This document shows, one piece after another, positions 47,691-59,900 of a stretch of 64,000 bases of DNA; the first letter of the stretch is position 1; every line of letters begins with the position of its first letter. The notes beneath the pieces were generated by a model. That model did no database searches. It saw only the letters and a list, made by a program, of their open reading frames with translations, and was not told the origin of the DNA. The stretch comes from Stomoxys calcitrans (lineage: Eukaryota; Arthropoda; Insecta; Diptera; Muscidae), in contig NC_081555.1 in assembly GCF_963082655.1 (NCBI RefSeq), positions 16,922,520 through 16,986,519 on the forward strand. Reading direction: 5' to 3'. A program made the position numbers and the translations under genes.

Positions 47691-48412
47691 AAACTTGTCT
47701 TTAATACTTATCAAAAAAAAATTTTTTTTTTTTTTTTATTTTATCAAAATTAAATTTTTGACCCATTGTCTGAACTTCAAATTTTCCTATGGCAACCCTG
47801 CTCACCGTGTTAATAGTAATAACAATGTTGTTGATGCTGGCAAGTATATGGCTCAGCAGGCTGACGCCAATGATGGTTTCGGTGAATTGCTTTTTTTTTT
47901 TGGCAACATCTACCCTCCCAACCCCGTACTCCCCCTAGTTATTGCTGAAAATAGAAAATTTGCATAAACATTTGGCACAGCATCCAACATGAAATGAAGC
48001 GACAGCCTCAACGCCATCATCATCACTAATTTTTGTCAACCGGAAATCATTTAAAAGGCTATAAAAAACACTTGTTCTCTGCCTGGCTTGGTTTAGCATT
48101 GCATGGCATAAAAGCCCCATGGCTATGACATATGAGCGGAAGCAGAGGAAAGGAGAACAGAAAGGTAATGTCGGAAATGTTAATGTTAATGAGGTTTCAA
48201 TGTTCGCAATCAACATAAAAGCCTATGGTGGAATGCAATTAATGTCATAGATAGTAGTAAAGTGCAGGGCAACCCTCAGGGGCATACACACGTAACAATT
48301 ATTTCGAAATGCAGCTATGGAACTGAGTATTGGGATGTTTGGCAATGTCATTACCAAAAATAAGACATGACAGAATGCATTAAAATCAGGCCACACTGGA
48401 AATGAACAAATA
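47691..48412. other. Single-copy non-coding sequence
   Basis: An A/T homopolymer tract near 47710-47740. ORFs 47695-47967 and 47935-48216 (minus) have no domain or splice support. Confidence 0.45.
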
Positions 48413-48639
48413 TTGGGTTGCCCAAAAAGTAATTGCGGATTTTTTAAAAGAAAGTAAATGCATTTTTAATAGAACTTAGAATCAACTTTAATCAAATATA
48501 CTTTTTTTTCTAAAGCAAGCTAAAAGTAACAGCTGATAACTGACAGAAGAAAGAATACAATTACAGAGTCACAAGCTGTGAAAAAATTTGTCAACACCGA
48601 CTATATGAAAAATCCGCAATTACTTTTTGAGCAACCCAA
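48413..48639 (-). mobile_element. TTGGGTTGCCC MITE copy 4
   Basis: Complete ends flanked by TA. Same orientation as copy 3. No internal array, and it lies in single-copy DNA. Confidence 0.93.
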
Positions 48640-49061
48640 TATTTCAAGGATGATAAAATTCAAAGGAAAATTTCTATGAAAAAAGTAGCAGGAAGGGTTT
48701 ACTACATTCGACCCATCTGAATTCAAACAGTTTTAACTAGTTTATCATAAAATCGTCTAACTTTTTTTACATAGAAGAGATCATTGTGCTTTTTCTCGTC
48801 AACAAAAGTTTTGTATACAAGGCTCTACTAAAGCATAAGTATGTATCATTAATAAAACTTCTCCTTACCTAGAGTTAATGTTGCTGTTATTAAGTTTTGT
48901 CCTCTTTCCCCTCTTTAGATATCACACAAAATTTCCATGGAATAATTGTTCTCAATTTTTCCCTCAACTTTATTCAATCAACTTTTCTTGCAACTTCCAT
49001 TTTCGTTCTAAGTTTTTTTTTTTAATACTAACTTCCATTTTTGTTGCATTTCGTTTTGCAG
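48640..49061 (+). other. 3' end of the large intron, with polypyrimidine tract
   Basis: A T-rich stretch and TTTCGTTTTGCAG (AG at 49060-49061) form a strong acceptor for the exon at 49062. The long ORF from 48878 is mostly intron read-through. Confidence 0.7.
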
Positions 49062-49206
49062 AGACCGCCTTACTGCTGCCAGCTGGTTTGTCACACAGCA
49101 AGCACCATGCAAAGGACGACAACAGCACTGACATAAATCACAATGCTCAGCCACACGCTCACCATGACAGCAATGGCAACCCAAGGAAACATCATCATGA
49201 GGAAGA
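49062..49206 (+). CDS. Probable second exon of the SBSPON-like gene (His/Asn-rich)
   Basis: Acceptor TTTTGCAG|AG at 49061/49062 and donor AAGA|GTAAGT at 49207. With the single G left over from the TSP1 exon, the first codon is GAG, and the frame is open throughout: ETALLLPAGLSHSKHHAKDD, ending in a basic-acidic HHHEEE stretch. The peptide is hydrophilic, rich in His, Asn, Asp and Lys, with no cysteine and no known domain, like the variable linkers between TSP1 and the conserved C-terminal region in SBSPON proteins. Splicing ends it in phase 2. Without splicing the frame meets TAA at 49208-49210, so a terminal exon is the alternative. Splice signals and phase fit are seen; linkage to 14171-14368 is inferred across 34.7 kb and needs transcript support. 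Confidence 0.7.
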
Positions 49207-49916
49207 GTAAGTCATCGATTAAAATCAAAGTTTTTTCCGTTTCGTTTTTTTTTTTGTTCTTTTGCTCAGTCTCTCTCGAAGAGTAGTTTTGCTTATTGTA
49301 GTAGTCTAAGTAGGGCGAAATCACAAAAAAACAACAGCAACAACCAGTATGGAACTAAGACCAATGGGGGAGAAAAAAGTTTGCCATTAAGCTTTTAAGA
49401 AAATTGAATTGAGCAACCAGGATCATAGAAACGTAAATAAATCCTGGCGATGCGAGCATTAACCGACAACAATGGCAGCAATTGCAATGACACAGATACA
49501 CCAGCACACGCAATCACACACACACACACACCCACACACCCATAGAGCCATTCAACATATTGGCATCAAGAAAAAGGATTTAAAAACAATTTCAAATCAA
49601 TGATGTGCAGTTAGTAATGCTCTTCACTTAGAAACCCTAACGCCAAAACAGTTTTTTTTTTGTACAGATTTACTCCTTCTCATTGCACTCTTTCCCTCTT
49701 CTCATTCTTCATTTTGATATTTTTCGATTTTCTTAATAGTAATAAGGGAATTTGAAATGTTATAAACTTTTGTTTAAGTAATCAGAGATCAGAGTGGAGA
49801 ATTGAGGTTAATTGCAGCAACACTGCTTGTCCCTTAGACTTAAAACAAAAACAAAAAAATGGACTAGACAAGATTGGCTTGAGAAGCAGAAGAAATTGAT
49901 TTCAAATTATCATATT
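49207..49916 (+). other. Intron sequence with CA microsatellite
   Basis: It begins with GTAAGT. A (CA)n tract lies at ~49505-49540. No further exon recognised. Confidence 0.5.
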
Positions 49917-49972
49917 AGGTTAGGTTGAAAAGAGGGTGCAGATATGCCACTATGGACATACACCTAAGTTAT
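49917..49972 (-). repeat. 3' tail of a non-LTR retrotransposon
   Basis: Reverse complement of the tail at 20430-20500 (TTAGGTTGAAAAGAGGGTGC, CACTATGGACATACACCTAA). Confidence 0.75.
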
Positions 49973-50031
49973 CACATTAAAGCAAACAATAAATGATGAT
50001 TTTTGATATGATTTTTCTTTGGTATTTACTC

Positions 50032-50257
50032 GTAAAGTAATTGCGGATTTTTTATATAGTCGGCGTTGACAAATTTTTTCACAGCTTGTGACTTTGTAAT
50101 TGCATTCTTTCTTCTGTCAGTTATCAACTGTTACTTTTAGCTTGCTTTAGAAAAAAAAGTTTAAAAAAAGTATATTTGATTAAAGTTCATTGTAAGTTTT
50201 ATTAAAAATGCATTTACTTTCTTTTAAAAAATCCGCAATTACTTTTTGGGCAACCCA
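50032..50257 (+). mobile_element. TTGGGTTGCCC MITE copy 5, left end lost
   Basis: The interior and right end match copy 1. The first ~12 bp of the left end are missing (it starts AAAGTAATTGCGGATTTTTT) and the right end is CAACCCATA, so it cannot be mobilised. Confidence 0.88.
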
Positions 50258-50399
50258 TACATACTACCCCATTAAGTGAAAACACTACAAACTTAGTCGG
50301 AAATTTCCTAAAAGCTTGAGATATTCACGGCCTAGCAGTAAAAAACATGTCAATACCATAACTTGAGACTCATCGAAAACTTTAAAGAATAGCTTACCA

Positions 50400-53300
50400 A
50401 AATTACTAAAACTGCTCTTTCCCCATGGAGAAAGTACTAAAACCTTCTCCCTAAGGAACTACCATTGCCCTTAGAAAAGGGCTCTAAATCTACCCTTTCC
50501 CTTAGCAAAGTGTGCTAAAGCAATTGTTTTCCCAAAGGAAAGGGTACTTAAACTTCGCTTTTCCAAAGGAAAGCCTGATAAAACTACCATTTGCCTGGCC
50601 AGAGGATACTAAAACTACACTTTCCAAAAGGAAAGGCTACTAAAACTGCACTTTTCCTAAAGAAAGGGTACTAAAACTACCCTTTCCAAAAGATGTGTAC
50701 TAAAAGTACCCTTTCCCCAAAAAAAATGTGCTAAAAGTAACCTTTCCCAAAAAACGTGTACTAAAAGTACCCTTTCTCTAAGAAAAGGGTACTAAAACTA
50801 CGCTTTGCCTAAAGAAAGGGTACTAAATCTACCCTTTCACTTAGGAAAGTACACTAAACATACCCTTTCCCTAACGAAAATGTACAAAAACTACCCTTTC
50901 CCTAAGGAAAGGGTACAAAAACTACAGCTTCCCTAAGAAAGGGGTACTAAAACTACCCTTTCCTTACGGAAAGCTTCCCCCTCCTTAATAAAGGGTACAT
51001 AATCTGCCCTTTCCCTAAGGATAGGGTAAAAAAGTAACCCTTCCCCTAAGAAACGGGTACTATACCTAACGAAACCACCGTTTGTCCAAGTACTAGGGTA
51101 CTGAAACTACCCTTTCCTTTAGGAAAGGGTACCCACACTACCATCTTCCTTAGGAAAGGGTACTAAAACTACCCTTTCCCCAAGGAAAAGGTACCAAAAC
51201 TAAGGAAAGGGTACTAAAACCACCCTTTCCCCAAGGAAAAGGTACCAAATCTACCCTTTCTATAAGCAGAGGGTACTAAAACTACACTTTCTCAAAGGAA
51301 AGGCTACTAAAACTGCACTTTTCCTAAAAAAAGGGTACTAAAACTACCCTTTACCAAAATAAGTGTACTAAAAGTACCCTTACCCCAAAAAATGTGCTAA
51401 AATTAACCTTTCCCAAAAAACGCGTACTAAAAGTTCCCTTTCTCCAAGAAAAGGGTACTAAAACAACGCTTTGCCTATAGAAAGGGTACTAAATCTACCC
51501 TTTCACTATGGAAAGTGTACAAAAACTACCCTTTCCCTAAGGAAAGGGTACAAAAACTATAGTTTTCCTAAGAGAGGGGTACTAAAACTACCATTTCCTT
51601 ACGGAAAGCTGCCCCTGTCTTAAGAAAGGGTACTAAAGCTGCCCTTTCCCTAAGGATTGGGTAACAACGCAACCCTTTCCCTAAGAAACGGGTACTATAC
51701 CTAACGAAACCACCGTTTGTCCTAGGAAAGGGTACTTAAACTAACTTTTTTCTACGAAAGGGGTATTAAAACTACCCATTCTATAAGAAAAGGAACTAAA
51801 ACTAACCTTTTCCTAAGTACAAGGACCTAAATCTACACTTTCTCTAAGATGAGGGTACTAAAACTACCCTTTCCTTAAGGAAAGGGTACTCACACTACCA
51901 CCTTCCTAAGCAACGGGTACCAAAACTACCACCTTCCTAAGGAAAGGGTACTAAAACTACCCTTTTTCCAAGTAAAGGGTACTAAAACTACCCTTTTTCC
52001 AAGTAAAGGGTACCAAAACTACCCTTTCTCTAAGGAAAGGGTACTAAAACTACCCTTTCCCTAAGGAAAGGATGTTGAAACTTCTCTTTCCCCAAGGAAA
52101 AGCTACCAAAACTAAGGAAAGGGTACTAAAACCACCCTTTCCCCAAGGAGAAGGTACTAAAACTACCCTTCTATAAGTAGAGGGTACTAAATCTAACTAA
52201 ATCTACACTTCTCTAAGAAAAGGAAATTAAAACTACTCTTTCCTTAAGGAAAGGGTACTCATACTACCGTCTTCCTAAGGAACGGGTACTGAAACTACCC
52301 TTTTTCCAAGGAAAGGGTACCAAAACAACCCTTTCTCTAAGGAAAGAGTATTAAAACTAAGGAAAGGGTATTAAAACTACCCTTTCCCCAAGGAAAAGGT
52401 ACGAAAACTACCCTTTCTATAAGTAGAGGGTACTAAAGCTACCCTTTCCCTAAGGAAAGGGTACTAAAATTATGCTTTCTCTTGGTAAAGGGTACTAAAA
52501 CTACCATTTCCAAAATAAGTGTGCTAAAAAAAACCTTTCCCAAACAACGTGTACTAAAAGTACCCTTTCTCAAAGAAAAGGGTACTAAAACTACGCTTTT
52601 CCTAAAGAAAGGGTACCTCAATCTACCCTTTCACTTAGGAAAGTACACTAAAACTACCCATTCCCCAAGGAAAGTCTACAAAAACTACCCTTTCTCTAAG
52701 GAAAGGGTACAAAAACCCTTTCCTCAAGAAAAGCTGCCTCTGCCTTAAGAAAGGGTACTAAAGCTGCCCTTTCCCTAAGGATTGGGTAACAACGCAACCC
52801 TTTCCCTAAGAAACGGGTACTATACCTAACGAAACCACCGTTTGTCCAAGAAAAGGGTACTTAAACTAACTTTTTTCTACGAAAGGGGCATTAAAACTAC
52901 CCATTCTATAAGAAAAGTGTACTAAAACTAACCTTTACCTAAGGACAAGGAACTAAATCTACACTTTCTCTAAGAAAAGAGTACTAAAACTACCCTTTCC
53001 TTAAGGAAAGGGTACTCACTCTACCGTCTTCCTAAGAAAGGGGTACTAAAACTACCCTTTCCCCAAAGAAAAGGTACTAAAACTAAGGAAAGGGTGCTAA
53101 AACCACCCTTTCCCCAAGGAAAGGGTACCAAAACTACCCTTTCTCACAGGAAAGGGTACTAAAACTAACCTTTTTCCAAGGAAAGGGTACCAAAACTACC
53201 CTTTCTCATAGGAAAGGGTACTAAAACTACCCTTTTTCCAAGGAAAAACCAAACCAAAACTACCCTTTCTCATAGGACCAAAACTACCCTTTCTCATAGG

Positions 53301-55215
53301 AAAGGGTACTACAACTACCCTTTTTCCAAGGAAAGGGTACCAAAACTACCCTTTCTCATAGGAAAGGGTACTAAAACTACCCTTTTTCCAAGGAAAGGGT
53401 ACCAAAACTACCCTTTATCATAGGAAAGGGTACTAAAACTACCCTTTCCCTAAGCAAAGGGTACTGAAACTCCCCTTTCCCTAAGGAAGTAAAGGGTACC
53501 AAATCTACCTGCCCTAAGTAAAGGGTACCAAAACTACCTTTGCCCTAAGTAAAGGGTACTAAAACTATTCTTTCCCCAAGGAAACGGTACTGAAACTACC
53601 CTTTCCCTAAAGAAAGGGTAGTTTCAGTACTAAAACTACACTTTCCCTAAGAAAAGGGTAATTAAACAAACATTTCCCTTAGGAAAAGGTACTAAAATTA
53701 CCTTTACTTAGATAAAGGGTACCAAAACTACCCTTTTCTAAGTAAAGGGTACTAAATCTACCACTTCCCTAAGGAAGGGGTACTAAAACAACCCTTTCCC
53801 CAAAGGAAAGCGTACCAAAACCATACTTTCCTTAGTAAAGAGTACTAAAACTACCCTTTTCTTAAGGAAGGGGTACCAAAACTACCATTTCCTTTTCAAT
53901 GGGTGCTTAAACTGACCTCTCCCTGAGAAAAGGGTACTAAAACTACACTTTCCCTAAGGAAATGTACTAAAGCTACCCTTTTCCTAATGAATGGGTAATC
54001 ACACTACCCTTTTCCTAAGGAAGGGATTCTTAACCTAGGGGTACTAAAACTGCCCTTGCCCTAAAGAAAGTGTACTAAAACTACCATTTTCTTTTGCAAA
54101 GGGTACTTTAACTGACCTTTCTTGAGAATAGGGTACTAGAAATACGCTTTCCCTAAGGAAATTTAATACAGCTACCCTTTTTCTAAGGAACAGGTACTTA
54201 ACCTATGGGTACTAAAACTGTCATTGCCATAAATAAAGTGTACTAAAACTACTCTTTCCCTATGAAAAGGGTACTTAAACAACCCTTATCCTAAGGAAAG
54301 CGTACTGAAACTACCCTTTCCCTAAGGAGAGCATACTAAAACTACCCTTTTCCTTAAGAAAGGGTACTAAAACTACACTTTCCCTAAAGAAAGGGTAATT
54401 AAACAAACCATTCCCTTAGAAAGAGGTACTAATTTTACCTTTCCTTAGGTAAAGGGTATCAAAATTATCCTTTCCCTAAGTAAAGGGTACTCAAGCTACC
54501 CTTTCCCTAAGGAAAGGGTACTTAAACTATATCTGAAAGGGTACTTAAAAATACCCTTTCCCTAAGGAAGGGGTACTTAAACTATCTCTGAAAGGGTACT
54601 AAAAATACCCTTTCCCTAAGGAAAGAGTACTAAAAATACCCTTTCCCTAAGGAAAGAGTACTAAAACTACCCTTTCCCTAAGGAAATGGTAATAAAACAA
54701 CCCTTACCCCAAGGAAAGGGTTGTTTTATTTACAACCCTTTTACAAATGAAATGGTACTCACACTACCCTTTCCCTAAGGAAGGGGTACTTAACCTAGGG
54801 GTACTAAAATTGCCCTTGCCCTTAGGAAAGGGTACTAAAACTAGCCTTTCCCAAAGGAAAGGGTACTAAAACTACCCTTTCCCAAAGGAAAGGGTACTTT
54901 GGCTATATCTTGCATAAAAAGGGGTACTATAAGTTCCCTTTCTCTAACGAAGGGTACTAAGACTACTTTTTCTTTAGTATCCAACCTTTTTCCAAGGAAA
55001 GTGTACTAAAACTAACCTTTTTGAAGGAGATGGTATTTAAATATCCTTTCACGAAGAAACAAGGCCTGAAACTACCCTATCTCTGAGCAAAGACTTCTTA
55101 AACAACATTCCCTAAGGAAATGGTACCAATACTTCCCTAATCAAGGCTTCCAAGGCTAAGACTAACATTTTCCTAAAGACAGGTAACAAAATCTACACTT
55201 TCCATGTGCAAAAAA
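50400..55215 (+). repeat. 31-bp hairpin minisatellite I (4.8 kb, ~150 units)
   Basis: The unit core is GGAAAGGGTA, a seven-base ACTAAAA-type spacer, then TACCCTTTCC, so each unit is an inverted repeat with 10-bp arms. Units vary considerably. A rare marker (TATACCTAACGAAACCACCG) recurs at 51061, 51696 and 52821, revealing larger duplicated blocks. No coding capacity. The 3' part (from ~54900) decays gradually. Confidence 0.95.
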
Positions 55216-56395
55216 ATACTAAAACTTCCCTCTCCACAGAAACAAATAAAATCGTATTTTTTCAATGTAATCCCCCTCCTTCAAATGTGTCCCCTCTTCC
55301 TATATCGTTTCATATATAAAAATTAGAAATATTTTTATCTCTATATCTCATTTATTTCACCAATATTTTCTAAATTTACCCATGATTGAATGCAATCCCC
55401 TTTAAGCTCTACAACTATTCCAACTCTTTGAATAAAACTTTGCTCCAAGTTTCATCATGGAAAATCTATTCTGGTGATCGTTTCCTTTGCTTCCTTTCCT
55501 AGCTGTGAAATAAACTAAACTGTAGCTGAAACTAGTTGAAACTCTCATAATGTCATGTGGCCAAGCGGAACTCAGCTTTCCCATATCCCTCTTCCCCATG
55601 TACTAAAAGAAGACAATTGGAAATAGTTTTCATCATGGCTTGCAACGATTTCTAGTAGCAGTCAGTCATCATAGTTTTCTTCATTGTTTTCAATGTTTTA
55701 GATTAAAAACTTTCCGACTATATGTAGCAGAGAAAAATGTGGGTTGAGAGTTTGCTTGCTTGCTTGCTCGCTGGCATATGAAAACCAAAGGATTTCAAAC
55801 TAATTTTATGGCAACTTTACAAAGAGCAACATGTTCCAGCAGTGGCTGTAGCTGTAGCTGTAAAAAAGTAACAACAAACAACTGCAGAACAACATTAGCA
55901 AGCTGTTTTCAAAGGACCCAAACTAAGGCAAAACAATGAAGTTTCTCTTTTAAACATTTTTCGTTTCCAGTTCCTCTAGTTTTACTCTGCCGGCCATGGT
56001 TCACAGCAGTGAACTTTTCACTTGCTCCCTTGGTTTGTGTTGTTCTGTTTTGTTTGGCTTTTCGTTTGCTTTAAGCGACCTTTCTTTCTTCATTTCCGTT
56101 TTAATGGCAGGAAAAAGGAGCGAATCGAAAGACCATTAAAGCATGAAATTGTTGGTAACAAAAACGAGGAGGTCCTTTGGCAATGGGAGGCTGGCCGGAA
56201 GCGGAAACATAAGGACACTTATACGAATGCAAGAGACACAAAAAGGGAACAAGACAGCAAGAACTATATTGCCATTCACCGGAAAATATGTTGTTGCAGT
56301 TAAAAAAAAAAACACACACACAAATAAAGATTAAAGTTGGGCAATGGTGACATTTTGAGATTCTACATTAAATAGTTTTTTTTAACAAAAACTCT
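55216..56395. other. Non-coding spacer between the minisatellites
   Basis: Single-copy AT-rich DNA. The ORF at 56022-56303 has an acceptor-like TTTTAATGGCAG upstream but no domain or clear donor, so I do not call it. Confidence 0.5.
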
Positions 56396-56905
56396 TAAAA
56401 AAATTAGTAAAGAGGCTTTAAAGTTGGCTGGACCGAAATTTCGACAAAAAAATACACCATTTATGAACTGTGACAGCTATTTTGAAATATGGTGCGATCT
56501 GAGCCAAACTCAGCTTGGCTTTCAAGGTGGTCCAGAACAACTCACTATTCCAATGTTCAGCAAAATCGGGTAGTAAATGGACCATATCTTCAGTGCAAGA
56601 CCGTAAAGCGGGAGTTCATTCTATATGACAGCTACATCCAAATATAGACTGATCTAGACCATGTACGGCATGGATGTTGAGGGGCCTAACATAACCGACT
56701 GTAACAAATTTCAACGAAATCGGGCAATAAATGCGGTTTTTATGTGCTTAAGACCCTATATCAAAAGAAGGTCTATATGAGGGCCCGTTATAGCACATCT
56801 TTGAATTTAACCTGCCTATGGACAAAAAAAGGATTCGTTGCAAAGTTTCAGCTGAATATATGCGTTTTTCAAGACTATGGCGTGATTATCAGTGAGTGAG
56901 AGGAC
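56396..56905 (-). mobile_element. Type-A element, decayed, minus strand
   Basis: A degenerate tail (AAAGAGGCTTTAAAGTTGGC), two or three units (ATGCGGTTTTTATGTGCTTA) and the start of the leader (TGGACAAAAAAAGGATTCGT, GACTATGGCGTGATTATCAG). It is interrupted at ~56905 where minisatellite II begins. The remaining head may be at 60430-60660. Confidence 0.75.
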
Positions 56906-56999
56906 AATCTTTACGTTAAACTTGCATGGGCGACAACTAAGTTTTCCAAAGGAAAGCTTGCCCTGTCCGAACTCTGCCCTCCGTTGGATCACCTACCAA

Positions 57000-59900
57000 T
57001 ACGAAACTGTTCAAGAAAAACTTGGATACTAGGGCAGGAGTCTTTCTATAGCTCTTATGGACAAAAGAGTGTACCCCCTGGGGGAATGAGTAGTTTATGC
57101 ACCATTTCCTTGGGGAAAGGGTAGTCTTTGTACCCTGTTCTAGGGGAATGGGCAGTTTTAGTACCCTCTCCCTGGGGAGTGGACAGTTTTAGTACCCATT
57201 CATTGGCGAGTGGGTAGTTATAGTATCCTTTCCTTGGGGTGTGGGTAGGTTTATTATCCTCTCCTTGGGGAATGGGCAGTTTTAGTACCCTTTCATTGGC
57301 AAGTGGATAGTGAGTATAGTACCCATTCCTTGGGGAGGGGGTAGTTTCAGTACCGTTCCCTCGGAAATGAGAATTTTAGTGCTCACTCCTTAAAAAATTG
57401 GTAGTTTATATTCTTTCCTTGTAGAATGGGTAGTTGTAGTAACCTTACCTTGGGTAATGTGCAGTTTCAGTACCCTCTCCTTTGGGAACAAAAAGTTTTA
57501 ATACCCTTTCCTTGGGGAGCGGATAGTTTTAGTACCTTTCCCTCGGGAATCAGAAGTTTCAGTATCCTCTCCTTAGGAAATGGGTAGCTTTAGTACCCTT
57601 TCCTTGGAAAATGGGTAGTATAAGTATACACTCCTAGGGAAATAGTTAGTCTAAGTGTCCTTTGCTTGGGGAATGGGAACGTTTAGTACAATTTTCTTGA
57701 GGAGTGGGTACTTTTTGTACACATTCCATGGGGAATGAGTAATTTTAGTACCCTTTTCTTGGGGAAAGGGACAGTTTTAGTACTCTTCCCTTAAGGAATG
57801 GGTAGTTTTAGTACGCTTTCCTTGAGGATTGTGTAGTTTTAGTACCCTTTCCTGGAGGATTGAGTAGTTTTAGTACCCTTTTCTAAGTAAATGGGTAGTT
57901 TTATTACCCTTTTCTAGGTAAATGGGTAGTTTTAGCACCGTTTCCATGGGCAATGGGTAGATTTAGTACCCTTTCCGAGGGGAATGAGTGGTATAAGTAT
58001 TCTTTCTTTGGGAAATATGTTGGTTTAGTACACTTTCCTTGGGGAATAAGTAGTTTTAGTACAATTTCCTTGGGGAATGAGTAGTTTTAGTACCCTTTCC
58101 TTGGGCAAAGGGTAGTTTTGGTACCCTTTCCTTGGGCAAAGGGTAGTTTTATTAACCTTTCCTTGTAATAGGGGTAGTTTTAGTACCGTTTCTTTGGGGA
58201 AAAGGTAATTTTAGTACCCTTTCCTTGGGGAAGGGGTATATTTAGTATCCTTTTTTTAGGGAATGTGTAGACTTAGTATTTTTTCCGTGGGAAATGGGTA
58301 GTCTTAGTACCCTTTCCTTGGGGAATGGGTAGTTTTGGTACCCTCGTCTTGGGTAATAGGTAATTTTAATACCCTTTTCTTGTGGAAGGGGTGGTTTTAG
58401 TACCCTTCTCGTGGAGAATGAGTAGTTTTAGATTCTTTTCCTTGGAGAGTGGTTAGTTTTAGGACCCTTTCCTTGGGAAATGGGTAGTTTTAGTACCCTT
58501 TCCTTAAGGAATGGGAAAATTTAGTACTTTTTGCTTGTGAATTGGTTGTTTTAGTATTTTTTTTTTCTTGGGGAATGGGAGGTCTTAGTTCTTTTCCTTG
58601 AGGAATGGGTAGTTTCAGCACCCTTTTCAAGGGAAATGGCTGATCTTAGTTCTGATTCCTTGGGGAACAGGTAGTTTTGGTACCATCTTTTTGGGAAATG
58701 GGTAGTTTCTTTCCCTTTCCTTAGGGAATGGGTAATTTTAGTACTCTTTGCTTAGGAATGGGTGGTTTTAGTACTTTTTCCTAGGGGAATGGGAATTTTT
58801 AGTTCTATTTCCTTGGGGAATGGGTAGTTTTAGTACCCTCCTTGGGTAATAGGTAATTTTAGTACCCTTTCCTTGGGGAAGGGGTGGTTTTAGTACCATA
58901 TCCTTTGGGACTGGGTAGTTTTCTTACTCTTTCCTTGTGGAATGGGTAGTTTTAGTACCCTGTCCTTGTGGAATGGGTAGTTTTACTACCCTTTCCTGGG
59001 GGAATGGGGAATTTTAGTACCCTTTCCTTGGGGAATTTGTAGTTTTGGCACCCAGTCTTTGTGGAACGGGTAGTTAGAGTACCCTTTCCTTGGAATGGGT
59101 AGTTTTGGTATCCTACCTTTGGGGAATGGGTAGATTTAGTACCCTTTCCTTGGAGAATGGGTAGTTTTCTCACCCGATTTTTGGGGAATGGGTAGATTTA
59201 GTAATAGGTAATTTTAGTACCCTTTCCTTGGGGAAGGGGTGGTTTTAGTACCACATCCTTTGGGACTGGGTAGTTTTCTTACTCTTTCCTTGTGGAATGG
59301 GTAGTTTTAGTACGCTGTCCTTGTGGAATGGGTAGTTTTACTACCCTTTCCTTGGGAAATGGGTGATTTTAGTACCCTTTCCTGGGGGAATGGGTAGTTT
59401 TAGTGCCCTTTCCTTGGGGAATTTGTAGTTTTGGTACCCTGTCCTTGTGGAATGGGTAGTTTTAGTACCCTTTCCTTGGAATAGGTAGTTTTGGTATCCT
59501 ATTTTTGGCGAATGGGTAGATTTAGTACCCTTTCCTTGGAGAATGGGTAGTTTACTCATCCGATTTTTGGGGAATGGGTAGATTTAGTACCCTTTCCATG
59601 AGGAATGGGTAGATTTAGTACCTTTTCCATGAAGAATGGGTAGTTTTAGTACCCTTTCCTTGGGGAATGGGTAGTTTTGGTTCTCTTTTCTTTGGGAGTG
59701 AGAACTTGTAGTACATTTTCTTGGAGAATGGTTAATTTTTGTACTCTCTTCTTGGGAAATGGATAGTTGTAGTACCCTTTCCTTGGGGAATGGGTAGTTC
59801 AGTACCCTTTACTGGAGGAATACGAGTTTTAGTACCCTTTCCTTGGGGAATTGGTAGTTTTGGTACCGCTTCCTTGAGGAATGGATAGTTTTAGTACCCT

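Noticed and set aside
47695..48216. Opposite-strand ORFs of about 90 codons
   Set aside because: No domain, no splice context, and composition like the surrounding intron.
56022..56303. Possible basic-protein exon after the acceptor-like TTTTAATGGCAG
   Set aside because: No domain, no convincing donor, and phase compatibility with 49206 cannot be shown; a minus-strand ORF of similar length overlaps it.
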